From contig CM067369.1 in assembly GCA_034401795.1 (NCBI GenBank), positions 184,578,881 through 184,642,880 of the forward strand: a DNA stretch of 64,000 bases. The letters are read 5' to 3'. The position numbers were made by a program, and so were the translations under genes. A model generated the notes under the pieces. The model worked only from the letters and a program-made list of their open reading frames with translations, was not told the origin of the DNA and did no database searches. Shown in pieces: positions 35,151 to 46,203 of the stretch; positions within the stretch are counted from its first letter, which is position 1; each line of letters begins with the position of its first letter. This DNA is from Chaetoderma sp. LZ-2023a. Lineage: Eukaryota > Mollusca > Caudofoveata > Chaetodermatida > Chaetodermatidae.

Positions 35151-35886
35151 GCAGCAAAATTTGTAAGTTAAAAATATATTAATCAGTTTTGGCTAAACCG
35201 TTTTTTCGGTTTGAGCATGATTACGGCGGTTTGCAAACCGTCACCATATTGAACCGGTTTACGATGTGAGATCGGTATATATCGCAGATCTAGGTCAGTC
35301 TCAAGCTATCCATCTGGAAATGCTCAAAGAAACTGTTAGATACAGAAACGGAGGACTAAAGGTTGTGGCCGCTTAAATAGCACATAATTTCGGCTCTTCT
35401 GATTCAAGTCTAGCATTTTTCACTGGCCATATCTAATTCATGCCTAACTGAAGTAGAACACTAACGTCCCATAGCCGCATGTGATATTGATTCGGCAATG
35501 GATTAAGTAACGGCAATGTAGTCTCTGCTAATAAGACTAAATTCAAGGATCTGTTTAAGAGTTCCTTTCCTACGTTCTGAGAACTGTGAGGGTGCCTTGT
35601 TGAATCTTCTCTCCACTGCAATCGCTGCAATCGTTTTTCCTTTTCAATCTTTTCAGGGTTTTTAAATATATATATATTTACTTGGTATTCTTAGCATATA
35701 TAAACATCAGCACAGCTTGCTTAACTAGTGCCCACTACCAATTGAAATTAAAGGACAATTCCGGGATGATAAGATGTGTGCTTTATTTGAAAGATTATTA
35801 CATGTTGCTGCCATTTTATCGCGTCTAGCGACGTCAACCCTGCACCATAACTATTGCTATGACTGGAGGAGCGAGGCCAATTATAA
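35151..35886. other. No gene recognised
   Basis: AAACCG and CGGTTT palindromic motifs at 35195-35270; the rest is AT-rich. Confidence 0.55.
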
Positions 35887-36620
35887 AAACGCCAATTCTC
35901 ACTAAGATCTGTGGATTACAGATGCTGGTTCACCTGGATATCACACATGTTGTGGAAATATAACCTACCATCCGCACATGAACTTCTATCAGCACCTCCT
36001 AGCAAAGAGGACTGGGGGAAACGCGTTAACCGTGCCATCACACTCTTTTGGTCTGAAAGCTTACAATGTCAAGCGAAAGAGCTCAGTTCGCTGCGTTATC
36101 TGTCTGGGTGCCGATTTGACCTGTCAACTGTACCGATGTCTACTCATGAAACAAAGAAAGCCACATATAAGGCTAGGATTTTAACTGGCACTCTACAAAC
36201 ATCTTATGGCAATCCCAACCAGTATTCACGTGACCCAACATGCCCGCTGTGTATGGATGCGGCTGAAACCAGAACATACTTCCTACTTCAGTGCTGATTG
36301 CTTGATGAGGCTCGTGTCCCTCACTACAGAAGGTTTTGCCAAATCGTATCTGATCTTAGTATCAATGATCCTGCTCCAGACCTTATGGTTCAAGTTTTGC
36401 TGGACCCACTTTTCCTGATCCATCCGTCTAATCCACTTGTCAATGAAATTGAGCAAATAGGTAGAGACTGGGTATACTTCACATATTGTTTGAGACTGAG
36501 ACTGCTGAAAACTCGTAGTCCCCTGTCTATCTAGATAGACAACAACACTTAGTCACTTGTTCGACGTGCGCCTTGAAGAGGCGGGATCTACATTATCAAG
36601 AAGAAGAAGGAGATGCCTGT
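35887..36620 (+). pseudogene. 3' end of a jockey/CR1-type retrotransposon with one in-frame stop
   Basis: The frame is open from 35887 and reads LWKYNLPSAHELLSAPP, WSESLQCQAKELSSLRYL, KARILTGTLQTSYGN and the zinc-knuckle CPLCMDAAETRTYFLLQC. A TGA at 36295 interrupts, and the same frame continues LLDEARVPHYRRFCQ to a stop at 36532. The sequence ends near an AAGAAGAAGG stretch, probably the 3' tail. RT and endonuclease are missing. Confidence 0.88.
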
Positions 36621-37499
36621 ACATATTTTAAGGAAGCATACGTAAATTATAATAGCAAACGAACCGCTGACGCGATTCCAAAATAGCTACCGACCTCGGG
36701 ATTAATATGATATAATGGATGTTAATATCGGACAAGAGGTTCAAAAGACTGGAATATATTATCCTTTTTTTGGTCAAATTCAACATGAGATGGTTTTTGT
36801 CTCGCTGACTCTATCTTTGCGTATTGTTATTAAATTGGAGTGTGCTTAAAGCTGAAAGAAATAGCTATTTGAGTGACCAATTATAATTTTGCCCACGTGA
36901 ATATTGCCAAAGATATCATCAAATGAATTAACATTGACATAAAATCTGGGAATTTTCATCGCCGATCAGTTTTTGTTTGAAATTGTGCTGGCTTAGTTTT
37001 TCCAGCATAGTGTATCTTCTGAACCACTAGGCCGATTCCAACATACCTAGCATTGAATAAATCTTCGAATCAGCAGCTACAGGTAGGTATCAGAATTATT
37101 ACAACGGTTTTCTGGTTCCGGCAATATTATCATATCATATATTTTCTTGGAATATATATTTACACAGAGGGATGACGTATTCCCGATTAACTCTCCAGTG
37201 AGAACACGGCTTACAGCGTCACCGGTCGGCAAAAAATATATATATGGATGTGAACCCTTAAATCCAACAAGGTGAGCTATCGCCATATTGTTTGCCTTTC
37301 GTCTCATCTGGCCATTTCCAGCAAACCCGTCGTCGTTTACTATAAAGAATGCCCCAAATCCCGAAATGGAAGCAGTCAAGCACGAGGGACTGAAATTTAT
37401 ATTAGTCATTCATTTCACGAAACTGACATGGATTCGGGATGCACTCTTTCTCATTGCATAATCCTGTCTAACTATTTCGTGTACTATGTAGGTTAACGT
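36621..37499. other. No gene recognised
   Basis: AT-rich; half a Y hairpin at 37170-37210 (CCCGATTAACTCTCCAGTGA then GAACACGGC). The minus-strand 110-codon frame at 37077 is unsupported. Confidence 0.55.
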
Positions 37500-37836
37500 A
37501 TAGCTGATATTGCATTCACATCGCTGGAAGATAGTCCTGGACTGGACGGTGGCGCTACCTGGTGGAGAGCAAGATAAAACGCTGATCATAGAGCTACCTG
37601 GCAGTCAGTGAGAGAAAACGCTGACGGTAAAGCTACCTGGCAAACTTTGAGGGAATAGGTTGCGTTCACATAGGGAAGCAATAACGATATATCAGAAGAT
37701 AAGCCGCCGATTTTGTGGGATTAAATATCGAAATAAATGAAGTCTTTATTTCGGTACAAGATCTAGTCCAGTAAGAACACTTGTCGATAGACCTGGTATT
37801 TACCGAAATAGTGGCCGTATGAGAACACGGCCTTCG
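37500..37836 (+). repeat. Family Y long repeat, plus copy
   Basis: It contains two or three GCTACCTGG-bearing subrepeats, then AGGGAAGCAATAACGATA. It ends TGAGAACACGGCC, the same terminus as the short Y hairpins. The minus copy is at 41390-41725. A related half-hairpin is at 37170-37210. Confidence 0.78.
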
Positions 37837-38179
37837 GTTTGATGTTTTCTGGGCCTATGGGAAATCAATAGCTCGACATTAGACCTAGCCAGATTATCAG
37901 CCTATGATATTTTCCCCGTGAAACTGGGTCTATATTTCATCGCACCGCATTCTAGCTTCCTGTAGCAGGCGTGGAGTCTCACGACTCTCTAACCTGGATG
38001 TATTGAGACAGGGTTTCAGTCGCTGGTCATCGATAGTGTAATGCAAATCTGTCTATTACGAACATTTATTGGGGTAGGTGGTGGCGGTTGTGGATATTTA
38101 GAGTACAGCTCAGAAATAACTTTAAATGATTCCAAAACAAAATAAAATGTGCTATTGATATTTCAGACATAATAGTATT

Positions 38180-38235
38180 GGAAGCCAAGACTTAGGCAGC
38201 AACGGCTTCAAATCAGGTTCAAAATATTCAGCAGA
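38180..38235. mobile_element. Variant hairpin, right half
   Basis: TTAGGCAGCAACGGCTTC then GGTTCAAAATATTCAGCAG. GGAAGCC just before may be part of the left arm. Confidence 0.5.
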
Positions 38236-38453
38236 GGATTTTGTATATTGTGTTCAAAATTATACTAACTAACATGTGTCTGGTTTTGTTTCGGAAATAT
38301 ATTACGTTGTTTCGAATCTGTTCTGTAATACGGATGGTTATGCGACAACCATCTGTAGTGATTCTTAAAAGGTGTTATGAGGCGATATACCACCATAATG
38401 CAGATACTTTTGGGATGAACTCAACGAGGCCTCTTAACGCCTCAAGTGTCAAC

Positions 38454-38760
38454 TTAACACTTTTAATGGTCAAACTGACCACAAAACAACTTTGCAGTGT
38501 CCTTCAGACAGGCTATTTGAAAGCCCTAGAGAAGAGTATTTTTTTTAATATTTACCACTAGAATGACTGGCTCGGTAACCGAGTCAGTTATTCTAGTGTT
38601 AAATTTTCAAAAAATGATATTCTCTCGGCCTGCAGCTAGGCACCGACTAAGCAAAAACTGTATTTTCTTTAACATTACCCCTTTAATCGTCAGATCGGCG
38701 AAAAAATCCAGTGGTAAATTTACAAAAATAATCTTCTAAAATTAAAATATCTTGAAAAAT
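38454..38760. mobile_element. P-family MITE, overlapping pieces
   Basis: A good hairpin at 38545-38610 (ACCACTAGAATGACTGGCTC, GGTAACCGAGTCAGTTATTC), then CATTACCCCTTTAATCG and a second piece AATCCAGTGGTAAATTTAC. Confidence 0.7.
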
Positions 38761-38904
38761 ATTGACCATCAAAATGTTTAATTGATATGTCAAGTAGTGT
38801 TGCGAGCGCTTTGAGATGCTGTTGACACAAGAGGCCTCTTAGAATTGTATATGACTGCTAAGGATGTGTTAGGTTCTTATGCTCTTAGCAGAATAACACC
38901 GCTA

Positions 38905-39634
38905 AATGGACCTTTCCAGTTTATCCATCCATCATATGATGTAATAATCAACTACGTGACGTGGGCGATGACGTCATAATCAATGACGTCATGAATGACG
39001 TAGATAAGTATGCCACGAAAACGTAATTCACCTTTCCAGTTAATCAGGCCATCCATCATATGACGTCACAATCAACTAAGTGGTTGCAGGCTGACGTCAT
39101 AATGATAAACTAACGCTGAATAGTCCGACACGTTGTACGAATTGTATGTCTTTGTAATGTAATAAACATGCTGTTGAATAATTTGAAACTAATTTGACTG
39201 GGCGCAGATGCTGCCATAGGCAGCAACAGCACCAGGTCCAAGTAGTTTTAAAATATTCGACAGCTAACCTGCATAGTTTTCTGGAAATTGATAGTCAGGG
39301 AGTTCAGAGATCGATCGATCCCAACACGAGCGTGCCGTGGGTGGAGCTTAGATAGAGATTGGCGGAGCAAGCTAAACCTGGAAAGGTGCATTGAGGATTG
39401 ACTACGAATTGTGTCTTTACTGTTTAATAAACATTCGGTTGAATATTTTGAAACCAATTTGGCAGCAGCCGCTCCCAGTCAAATTAATTTCAAAACATTC
39501 AACAGATTACCTGTATAGTTTTCTGGAAATTGATAGTTAGGGAGTTCAGGGATCGGTCGATCCAAACACGGGCGAAGCGTGGGTGGAGCTTAGCTAGAGA
39601 TGGGTGGGGCATAGCTAAAACTGGAAGGTTCATT
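38905..39634 (+). mobile_element. CRE-MITE (outer copy) split by a nested copy
   Basis: AATGGACCTTTCCAGTTTAT with CREs at 38969 and 38984 runs to CCACGAAAACGT. After the insert come GGATTGACTACGAATTGTGT, hairpin, GATC arm and end AACTGGAAGGTTCATT. Confidence 0.92.
39025..39392 (+). mobile_element. CRE-MITE nested in another CRE-MITE
   Basis: AATTCACCTTTCCAGTTAAT to ACCTGGAAAGGTGCATT, two CREs, hairpin with GCTGCCATAGGCAGC centre and TCGATCGATCCCAACACGAG. The interrupted site corresponds to TTAATTGAT of the consensus. Confidence 0.92.
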
Positions 39635-39784
39635 CCAGCTTTAGATGCGCGCAGCAGGCTACGCTTGGCGCCAACCTCCCACAACATATAGACAAGTATG
39701 CTAATAAGCACCACACACATCTTAAGCTATCACCATCATGTGGCCCATGAGAGAGTTATAATAACAAATTAGTTATATTAAACG

Positions 39785-39830
39785 CACGACAGCTTCCAGT
39801 CAATTTAGTTTCACGATTTTCAACAACATA
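39785..39830. mobile_element. Hairpin right-arm remnant
   Basis: GACAGCTTCCAGTCAATTTA then GTTTCACGATTTTCAACAAC. Confidence 0.5.
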
Positions 39831-40569
39831 TTCTTTACATTAGACAGAATTTGCCGTTTAATAATAACGGGATCAGTTTGGTTTGTTTAAACAGGGATAA
39901 TTTGTAGGATCGAGATTTACTAACAGCCTCATTATCCAGCCATATTGAGACATATTGACACATGCTTCCATGGGCAAACATGAGGCAACGTAGATTAATA
40001 AACGTGTGCGGCGATTTCCCACATTCGGTACTCTACTTTATGTTAGTTTTATAGATCTGGCAAATCCATGTATGTCCACCAGCGCAGACGTGCGCATGAA
40101 GGCACAAACACACGCACGTAAACGCGCTCGAACGCACACGCGCACACGCACACACATACAAACACACGCTCGGCTAGGCATGTGTATGGGACATGTGTAT
40201 GTACATATTTCACCTTTTCTTGACCTAAGACATGTTGTGCGCTTCACAGACATCAGTTAAAATATTAATTTGAGATTAGGGAACTATTTTATGATTTTTT
40301 AAATATAATTTCGTTAAAATCCATTACAACCTACAGCGGAAACGGCATGGGTGGCAGTGCCTTGCGGCCTGTATTCGACGACTGGAGGCGGCGATGATTT
40401 CTGAAGAATTGTGAGTAATTGTTTAATTTATAAAGGCCAATATTTGTAAGTTTGTAATATTATAAAGGCCAATAACGATGTAGACGTTAGCAGATGACGA
40501 AAATAATCCTCTCTATAACCTTCTCCCCTAGGGTCGAATATCGCCATGTATATCTATCAGCGACAGACG
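39831..40569. other. No gene recognised
   Basis: AT-rich with the CACA tract and TATAAAGGCCAATA repeated twice near 40430-40470. Confidence 0.55.
40080..40170 (+). repeat. CACA/CACG-rich tract
   Basis: Imperfect ACGCACACGC repeats; the open frames crossing it on both strands are compositional. Confidence 0.8.
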
Positions 40570-40663
40570 AAGGCCGTGTTCTCACTAGAGAGTTAATCAG
40601 GAATACCGCCATACTGAAGTATGGCGGTATTCCGGATTAAGTCTCTAGTGTGAGAACACAGCC
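40570..40663. mobile_element. Family Y foldback hairpin, copy 1
   Basis: A nearly perfect palindrome starting AGGCCGTGTTCTCACTAGAG with arms of about 45 nt meeting at ATACTGAAGTAT. The same palindrome recurs at 51439 and 51794. Confidence 0.85.
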
Positions 40664-40666
40664 TAA

Positions 40667-41379
40667 GGCCCGCTTTCCATGTGAGCTTTTATGCTCGCGT
40701 GTTCTCGCACGCTTTTCTTCTCGCGGGTTTGTCTATTTCCATGCAGGCGAGTTTATCAGCGAATCCGGCTGTTTTCCTAGCATAGGCAAGAGAATTTGAA
40801 GCTCTAGTTCTGCATATCTTTGATCAATTTTTGCTTTCCTACACACTACACTGTCATGTCGCAAAAGTGCAAAGGAGAGGTACTTGATGCTGAACTTTCA
40901 AAACAGGAGCAGTTAACTGATCTGGTAGAACAATATCTGCACCCAAAATCTGTGCACTCTTTTTTGGTTTGTCAACTGCATCAACTGCACCATACAAATG
41001 CGAGTTCCTTGTCTCTTGCACACATAATACAAAAGAAAATGCAGGTTGCACGGCATCATTATCATATTTGCATAACGTTCAAAGGCAATATTGCAAAATA
41101 ACCTGCTTATAAGGCAACACGCCTGCGCACAAGATCAACATACATAACAAGCGCGCGTGTCAGTGGCACGGACAAGCGCTCGTGGAAATGTATATATAGG
41201 AAATGCACTAGACCGACTTTTCTGCTAGCAGAAAATCGAGCAGAAAAGTCGCGAACTGCGCGACTTGTTTTTAAGCGAGAGAATTTCAGCGCGCTGAAAA
41301 GCTCACATGGAAATGGTTCTATCTAAATGCACTGGATCGACAGAAAATCGCGCATACAAGCTTACATGGAAAGCGGCAC
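40667..41379. mobile_element. Non-autonomous Harbinger-type element with TAA duplications
   Basis: TAA flanks both ends (40664-40666 and 41380-41382). The left end reads GGCCCGCTTTCCATGTGAGC and the inverted right end GTGCCGCTTTCCATGTAAGC. A minus-strand stretch inside spells KRVHRFWVQ, slightly like a Harbinger transposase N-terminus, so it may be an internal-deletion derivative. Open frames inside are otherwise unrecognised. It interrupts family Y sequence. Confidence 0.75.
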
Positions 41380-41389
41380 TAAGTCTCTA

Positions 41390-41725
41390 GTTAGAACACT
41401 GCCTTAGACATTGTTCTCATACAGCCGCTATTTCAGTAAATTCCAGGTATATCGGCTAGCGTTCTCATTGGACTGACTCTTGTCACGGAATAAATACGTC
41501 ACTTATTTCTGAAACTTAACTCCACAAAATCGGATGTTTCCGATATATCGATTATCGTTATTGCTTCCCTATGCGAAAGCAAACTATTCCCTCAAAATGT
41601 GCCTGATAGCGTTACCCTCAGCATTTCCACACCCTCCGCCAGGTAGCGCTACGGTTATCATATTATCCCACTCGCCATCAGGTAGCATCAGCGCCCACTC
41701 CGGGATTATCTTCCACCAGTCTGAC
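41390..41725 (-). repeat. Family Y long repeat, minus copy
   Basis: Its reverse complement aligns with 37500-37836. Shared landmarks are TTTTGAGGGAATAG, AGGGAAGCAATAACGATA, CCGATTTTGTGG and GAGAACA near the end. Confidence 0.78.
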
Positions 41726-42208
41726 TGGAAACATATATATCGGATTTATATATTAGCTGATATAGTACACGAAAAACGTATACAGGATTAGGCAATGAGA
41801 AAGAGACCTAAGGCGTGTTCACACTAAAGTCCAATCGATCACACTCATGTAAGGTTCACAAGTACACAAGTTATGACAAGTAACATAATATTTACGATCG
41901 ATCGGACTTACTTCGGATTAGTCCTCTACCGCTCTAGTGGTTACACCCCGTTAGTCAGTGTCCGGGATGAAGACATCCCACTGCGTGGCGTGGATGTACG
42001 GAGGAAGGGTAAACTCCGCGGTTCACTAATGTGCAGCTCCCCTGCCGTCGGCTGCACGTTACGTCACGGGAAACATTGCCTTCCATTCCTTTTGGCAACT
42101 GGAATATATTATACCATATCATCATTAATACCACAGGTGACTCCCGGTGACAGCTGTTCCAACACGCCGAGTAATGTCATGATCTATTTCAAAGCGGGTA
42201 TTGTAGAC
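41726..42208. other. No gene recognised
   Basis: GCGTGTTCACACTAAAGTCC and CGATCGATCGGACTTAC may belong to another transposon end. A 171-codon frame starting at 41873 crosses into the Harbinger element and is not a gene. Confidence 0.5.
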
Positions 42209-42211
42209 TTA

Positions 42212-42252
42212 AGGTTGATTCATACTCCTGCGAAACAGGTATACGCGCGTAA
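42212..42252 (+). repeat. Left terminal inverted repeat of the Harbinger element
   Basis: It begins AGGTTGATTCATACTCC and continues GCGAAAC to a CGTAA end. It pairs with 48860-48901 apart from one extra base and about five substitutions. TTA target duplication precedes it. Confidence 0.93.
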
Positions 42253-43328
42253 TCAAAGCAGTAGTACAGCTTGCCACGCGACCGTGTTCATGCTTTGTAC
42301 ATTTCATGCTCGTGCGCGCGGCCAGGTAACTGACCGCGAACATGGCGTAGCCGTTCATACTCACACGCACCGCCAGCACCATACGTAGAATGGCGAGTAC
42401 GGACAATGATAATATTATATTCTTGTATGTTATGTATCGTAGGCGAAAATTGAGGCGCAGGAATAGGCCATGGTATATTCGTCCGGTAAATAGTTCCCGA
42501 AACATAAATGGAGAATATCACTCTTTATTGCGGGATATTCAGAATTTTAATAACGATGAGATTCATTTAAGATATTTTCGGATGGACAGAGAACGGTTTG
42601 CTGATTTGCTGAGCTAGGTTGGCCCTCAGATCATCCACTGAAACGCGCACAAAATTCCAGTTTCGGCTGAGGAACGGTTGTCACTGACCCTGCGAATACT
42701 TGCAAGTGGAAAATCACAGCAGAGTGTTGCAGATAGCTATCGGCTAAGCAAATCAACAGTGCACTATGCATTCCATGAAACTTGCAGTGCCATCTGGGAA
42801 GCCTTGAAAGAACAATATGTTCCCTTTCCATCTCGTGAAACATGGATTCGTAATGCATCTGACTTCTGGCTCTATTGGAATTTCCCTCTATGTCTAGGCG
42901 CTATCGACGGGAAGAATGTCGAGATAAAGGCCCCACCCAATTCTGGAAGCGACTTCTTTAACTATAAGAAATATTTTACTGTTGTACTGATGGCCGTCGT
43001 CGATGTCAGATACAAGTTTTCTGTAGTAGATGTGGGCGCTTCTGGTAAAGATTCCGACAGTGGTGTATTTGATTAAAGCGAGTTTGGTCAGCGACTCGAG
43101 AATGGCACATTAGATCTGCCAGATGCTGCATTCCTGCCAGGATCCCAGGAGAGATGTCCATACGTATTTGTCGGCGATGAGGCGTTTCCCCTACAGACAC
43201 ATCTTATGCGGCCATATCCTGGTAAGACGTTTAATATAATCTAGCTTGTTGGTTCTCAAATCCAACCGAAACCGTACTCTCCAAAGTTAAATCGGTTTGT
43301 AAAATCGAACTCATAAACAGATAATTAG

Positions 43329-43576
43329 TCTTCTTCTTCTTCTTCTTCTTCTTTTCGTTCGCTGATCATACCGCCAGTTCTGTAAGTGACTATCGACATG
43401 AACATATACGTTAAGTGTGTGGATACATGGTTTATTAGAGTGCGCCGTGTGGCCTGGAACCTCCGTCTTCAGCACTCGAAGTTTCTGTCAGGGTTACCTC
43501 ACCCTTACCTCCTTTAGTCGCCTCTTACGACATGCAGAGGTTACGGAAGGTGTATTCTAAGCCCCACCTACAGGGC
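43329..43576 (-). mobile_element. SINE (family X) with 13-bp target duplication, in the transposase intron
   Basis: Read on the minus strand it begins GCCCTGTAGGTGGGG and ends in an (AAG)n tail. AACAGATAATTAG flanks it on both sides (43316-43328 and 43577-43589), which marks target-primed retroposition. The same sequence, with the same 5' start, occurs on the plus strand at 19691-19922. A box-B-like GGTTCCAGGCC lies in the middle. No protein is encoded. Confidence 0.88.
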
Positions 43577-43799
43577 AACAGATAATTAGTAATATATACG
43601 GGGAGGCAAACAAATAGGTGAGCGGATGATTATCAGGGGGGCGGGTGGTATTTGGCAGTGGCGCCGGTAGCAAATTTGATGGGCGGGGTCAGGATGTCAA
43701 AAGGAGCACACTAATTACTGCAGGCTCATGGATCATGAGGGTGAGATAAATTCCGACTGCTATGTTAAGTTTCACATATTGATGCTATTCAGTAGCTTC

Positions 43800-44155
43800 A
43801 TCATCATCAGCAGTTGTAGCCGCAGCAGCAGTAGCAGCAGCAGGTGCAGCAGCAGCAGCAGCAGAGGCAGCGGCAGCAGCAGTAGCAGTAACAGCAGCAA
43901 CAGTAGCAGCAGTAGCAGCAGTAGCAGCAGTAGCAGCAGTAGCAGTAGCAGCAGCAGTAGCAGTAGCAGTAGCAGTAGCAGCAGTAGCAGCAGCAGTAGC
44001 AGCAGTAGTAGCAGCAGCAGCGGCAGCAGTAGCAGCAGTAGCAACAGTAGCAGTAGCAGTAGCAGTAGCAGTAGCAGTAGCAGTAGCAGTAGCAGTAGCA
44101 GCAGCAGCAGCAGCAGCAGCAGGAGGAGGAGCAGGAACAGGAAGAGGAGGAGTAG
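43800..44155 (+). repeat. AGC/AGT trinucleotide microsatellite
   Basis: About 350 bp of AGCAGT-type repeats lie in the transposase intron. The apparent poly-Ser and poly-Leu open frames on the two strands are products of the repeat. Confidence 0.97.
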
Positions 44156-44829
44156 GGACAGCCGAAGCAACAACCGTGGTTCTTGTAGCAGTTTTGTTGT
44201 TATGAACTTATGGTGGTGGCGGCTGATTTTATGTAGGGTAAATCTGATACATCTACATTGTCAACTAAAGTCAGTGCATATTATGTGTCATCTACCTAAT
44301 TTATTTTCTAGGTATTGGCTTGACAAGGGAAAGGAGCATATTCATCTATCGGCTTAGCAGAGCTCGAAGAATATCTGAAAATGCGTTCGGTATCTTGACA
44401 GCCCGTTGGCGAATTCTTGCTAAACCAATCGAAGCCAATCCTACCAACGCAGATGGTGTAGTAAAAGCTACGGTAGCACTACATAATTACCTCAAGAGTA
44501 CAGATAGCGACAGTGTGCCTCAAGTTCGCTATGTGCCTCCAATGTTCGCAGATTACATAGGAGAAGATGGTATCCTACGCTCGGGACAATGGAGAAGGAT
44601 AGCTCGTGATGAGGGTAATCCCAGGCCTGTGGGACGCCAGGGAGCTAATCGGGCTTCAAAGGATGTAAACATGATTCGTGATAGATTCATGGCGTACTTC
44701 TTGTCAAACCATGGAAGTGTTCCGTGGCAGGCTGCAGTTGCTGATCGAACAGCCCACATCTTCATGAGGATGACAACCATTAGATAAATTGAACAAAACT
44801 CAGTAGCCTTATTTAAACTGTTGTCTTTT

Positions 44830-45015
44830 TATAATAAAGAAGTATTAGTTACCTCTCCGGAATGATTGCGGTTTTGAGTGTAGCTTTCGTGACCATCTCG
44901 GTCACTTCTTCAGCAGTGACGTCAGTTAGTGCTGAAGAAGTGACCGAGATGGTCACGAAAGCTACACTCAAAACCGCAATCATCCCGGAGAGGTAACTAA
45001 TATTTCTTTATTGTA
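44830..45015. repeat. Long near-perfect palindrome with CRE loop and AATAAA on both strands
   Basis: The left arm (44830-44915) and right arm (44930-45015) are 86 nt each with about three mismatches. The 14-nt loop contains TGACGTCA. AATAAA occurs at 44833 on the plus strand, 46 bp after the transposase stop, and the matching right-arm position gives AATAAA on the minus strand. It sits between the two convergent Harbinger genes, so it may act as a two-way 3' end or be a recent inverted duplication. Confidence 0.9.
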
Positions 45016-46203
45016 AATCATCCTGGGATTGGGAACAACATTTTCGCAAATATGTTATCTTTTTGTTTTACTACTTGACGCCAGTCACAGTCAAACCTGT
45101 ATGTAATAGACTGGTTTGTACATGTCATTGAAGCTGCATCTTCACACAAACATGCCCGAAACTAAAATTATTTCAATTATATAATGTTATAACCTTAGCT
45201 CGTGTATCACTATATAAAATAGATGTTAACATAATTATGATAATTTCATTCCATATAATTTAAGGTAGATTTTACATCGTGAAATTGAAATAGTGGCTCA
45301 CGTCTCTATTTCAATTTCACATTTTTAAAAATTATAGTAGCTTAAATATAATGAAATTACAACATGTTAAGATTTATTTCGATTACTTTTATGTACACAA
45401 TTCATAAAAGTATGCAATTGCAACAATCTTATTTTCACATATTTTGCTGTGAAAATGCAGCTTTATCCATTTCAAACGATAGAATATGTAATGCGGTTAT
45501 TCCTCAGTAGCAGATCCACAAGGGGAAGGGGTACGTACCACCCCCCCCCCCCCCCAGCAAGGGAGCTTTAACAAGGTAAAATTGAATAATTTAGCAGCCA
45601 ACCGAGGATCCACATTTACCTCTGGAAATACAGAAGAGACCCTCTGAGAGCACCTATGTTTCAAAATTTGACCGGGAAGGCCCCTTCTGGTTTAACTACC
45701 CGTACCCTTTTTCTGCACCCCTTCCATACATAATAAATTGATGATTATCTTATATTGCGCAATAATTTTGATGTTCTGTGTATGGTATTTCTGGCTTGTG
45801 CAATACTTCTGTGTAAACATTAACATAAATCAAGCACATTGGCAATGTTAGGAAAACTGTATTCAGACTTATAGACACATGGTCAGACATAGAGACGGAT
45901 TGGTTTTTCTCTGTCCAACAGATTCGCCAAGTGGGGACTAGAATTATCAGAAAATCAGCTTATTAACCTAGTTATTAATCTATAATTTATCTATATTCCT
46001 CACACATCAGGACTAACTCCGTCTGGACGACCGGCTTTCTCCCTTTTGGCGCTCACAAAGTACAAGTCATTAGCTCGAATCCATCATGTACCAGATGAAC
46101 TACATGGAGAAACCGACTGTACAAATAGATGGCATCTTGAAGAAACTCGAGTTATATATGTGTGTATAATATCTAATCACGTCTCACATGTCGGTCTTGA
46201 GAA
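45016..46203. other. Spacer between the two Harbinger genes
   Basis: AT-rich with a hairpin at 45279 and a poly-C run near 45540. Probably minus-strand 3' untranslated sequence of the MADF-BESS gene. Confidence 0.55.
45279..45320. repeat. Short perfect hairpin inside the Harbinger element
   Basis: GTGAAATTGAAATAG and its exact complement flank a loop of about 12 nt. No gene overlaps it. Confidence 0.75.

Larger units (their letters stand above)
43222..44311 (+). other. Intron of the Harbinger transposase
   Basis: The donor is CCTG|GTAAGA and the acceptor TTTTCTAG|GTATTG. Joining them restores the usual transposase reading between PYPG and RSIFIYRLSRARR. The intron holds a minus-strand SINE (43329-43576) and a long AGC/AGT microsatellite. 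Confidence 0.8.
42390..44787 (+). pseudogene. PIF/Harbinger DDE transposase, two exons, three in-frame stops
   Basis: Exon 1 runs 42390-43221 and exon 2 44312-44787, joined in frame over a GT-AG intron (43222-44311), giving about 435 codons. The N-terminus has a basic stretch (YRRRKLRRRNRPWYIRP) and the usual YFRM segment. A helix-turn-helix-like region (SVADSYRLSKSTVHYAF) follows. The catalytic residues are visible: Asp in LGAIDGKNV, Asp in FVGDEAFPL and Glu in SRARRISENAFG. The family cuts and pastes DNA at TWA sites with help from a MADF or Myb-like partner. In-frame stops lie at 42615 (TAG), 42639 (TGA) and 43074 (TAA), so no full protein can form without readthrough. The intron has gained a SINE and an AGC-type microsatellite. 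A possible polyadenylation signal lies at 44833. Confidence 0.92.

Noticed and set aside
35200..35270. CGGTTT/AAACCG cluster as a transposon terminus
   Set aside because: Similar motifs at 27570, 30530 and 32670 hint at a family, but no ends or target duplications could be defined.
41873..42388. 171-codon plus-strand frame
   Set aside because: It crosses the left end of the Harbinger element, so it mixes flank and transposon.
43728..44357. 209-codon serine-rich frame
   Set aside because: Product of the AGC/AGT repeat inside the transposase intron.
44830..45015. Terminal inverted repeat of a separate MITE
   Set aside because: The arms meet at a 14-nt loop with no interior, and no target duplication was seen; described as a palindrome instead.
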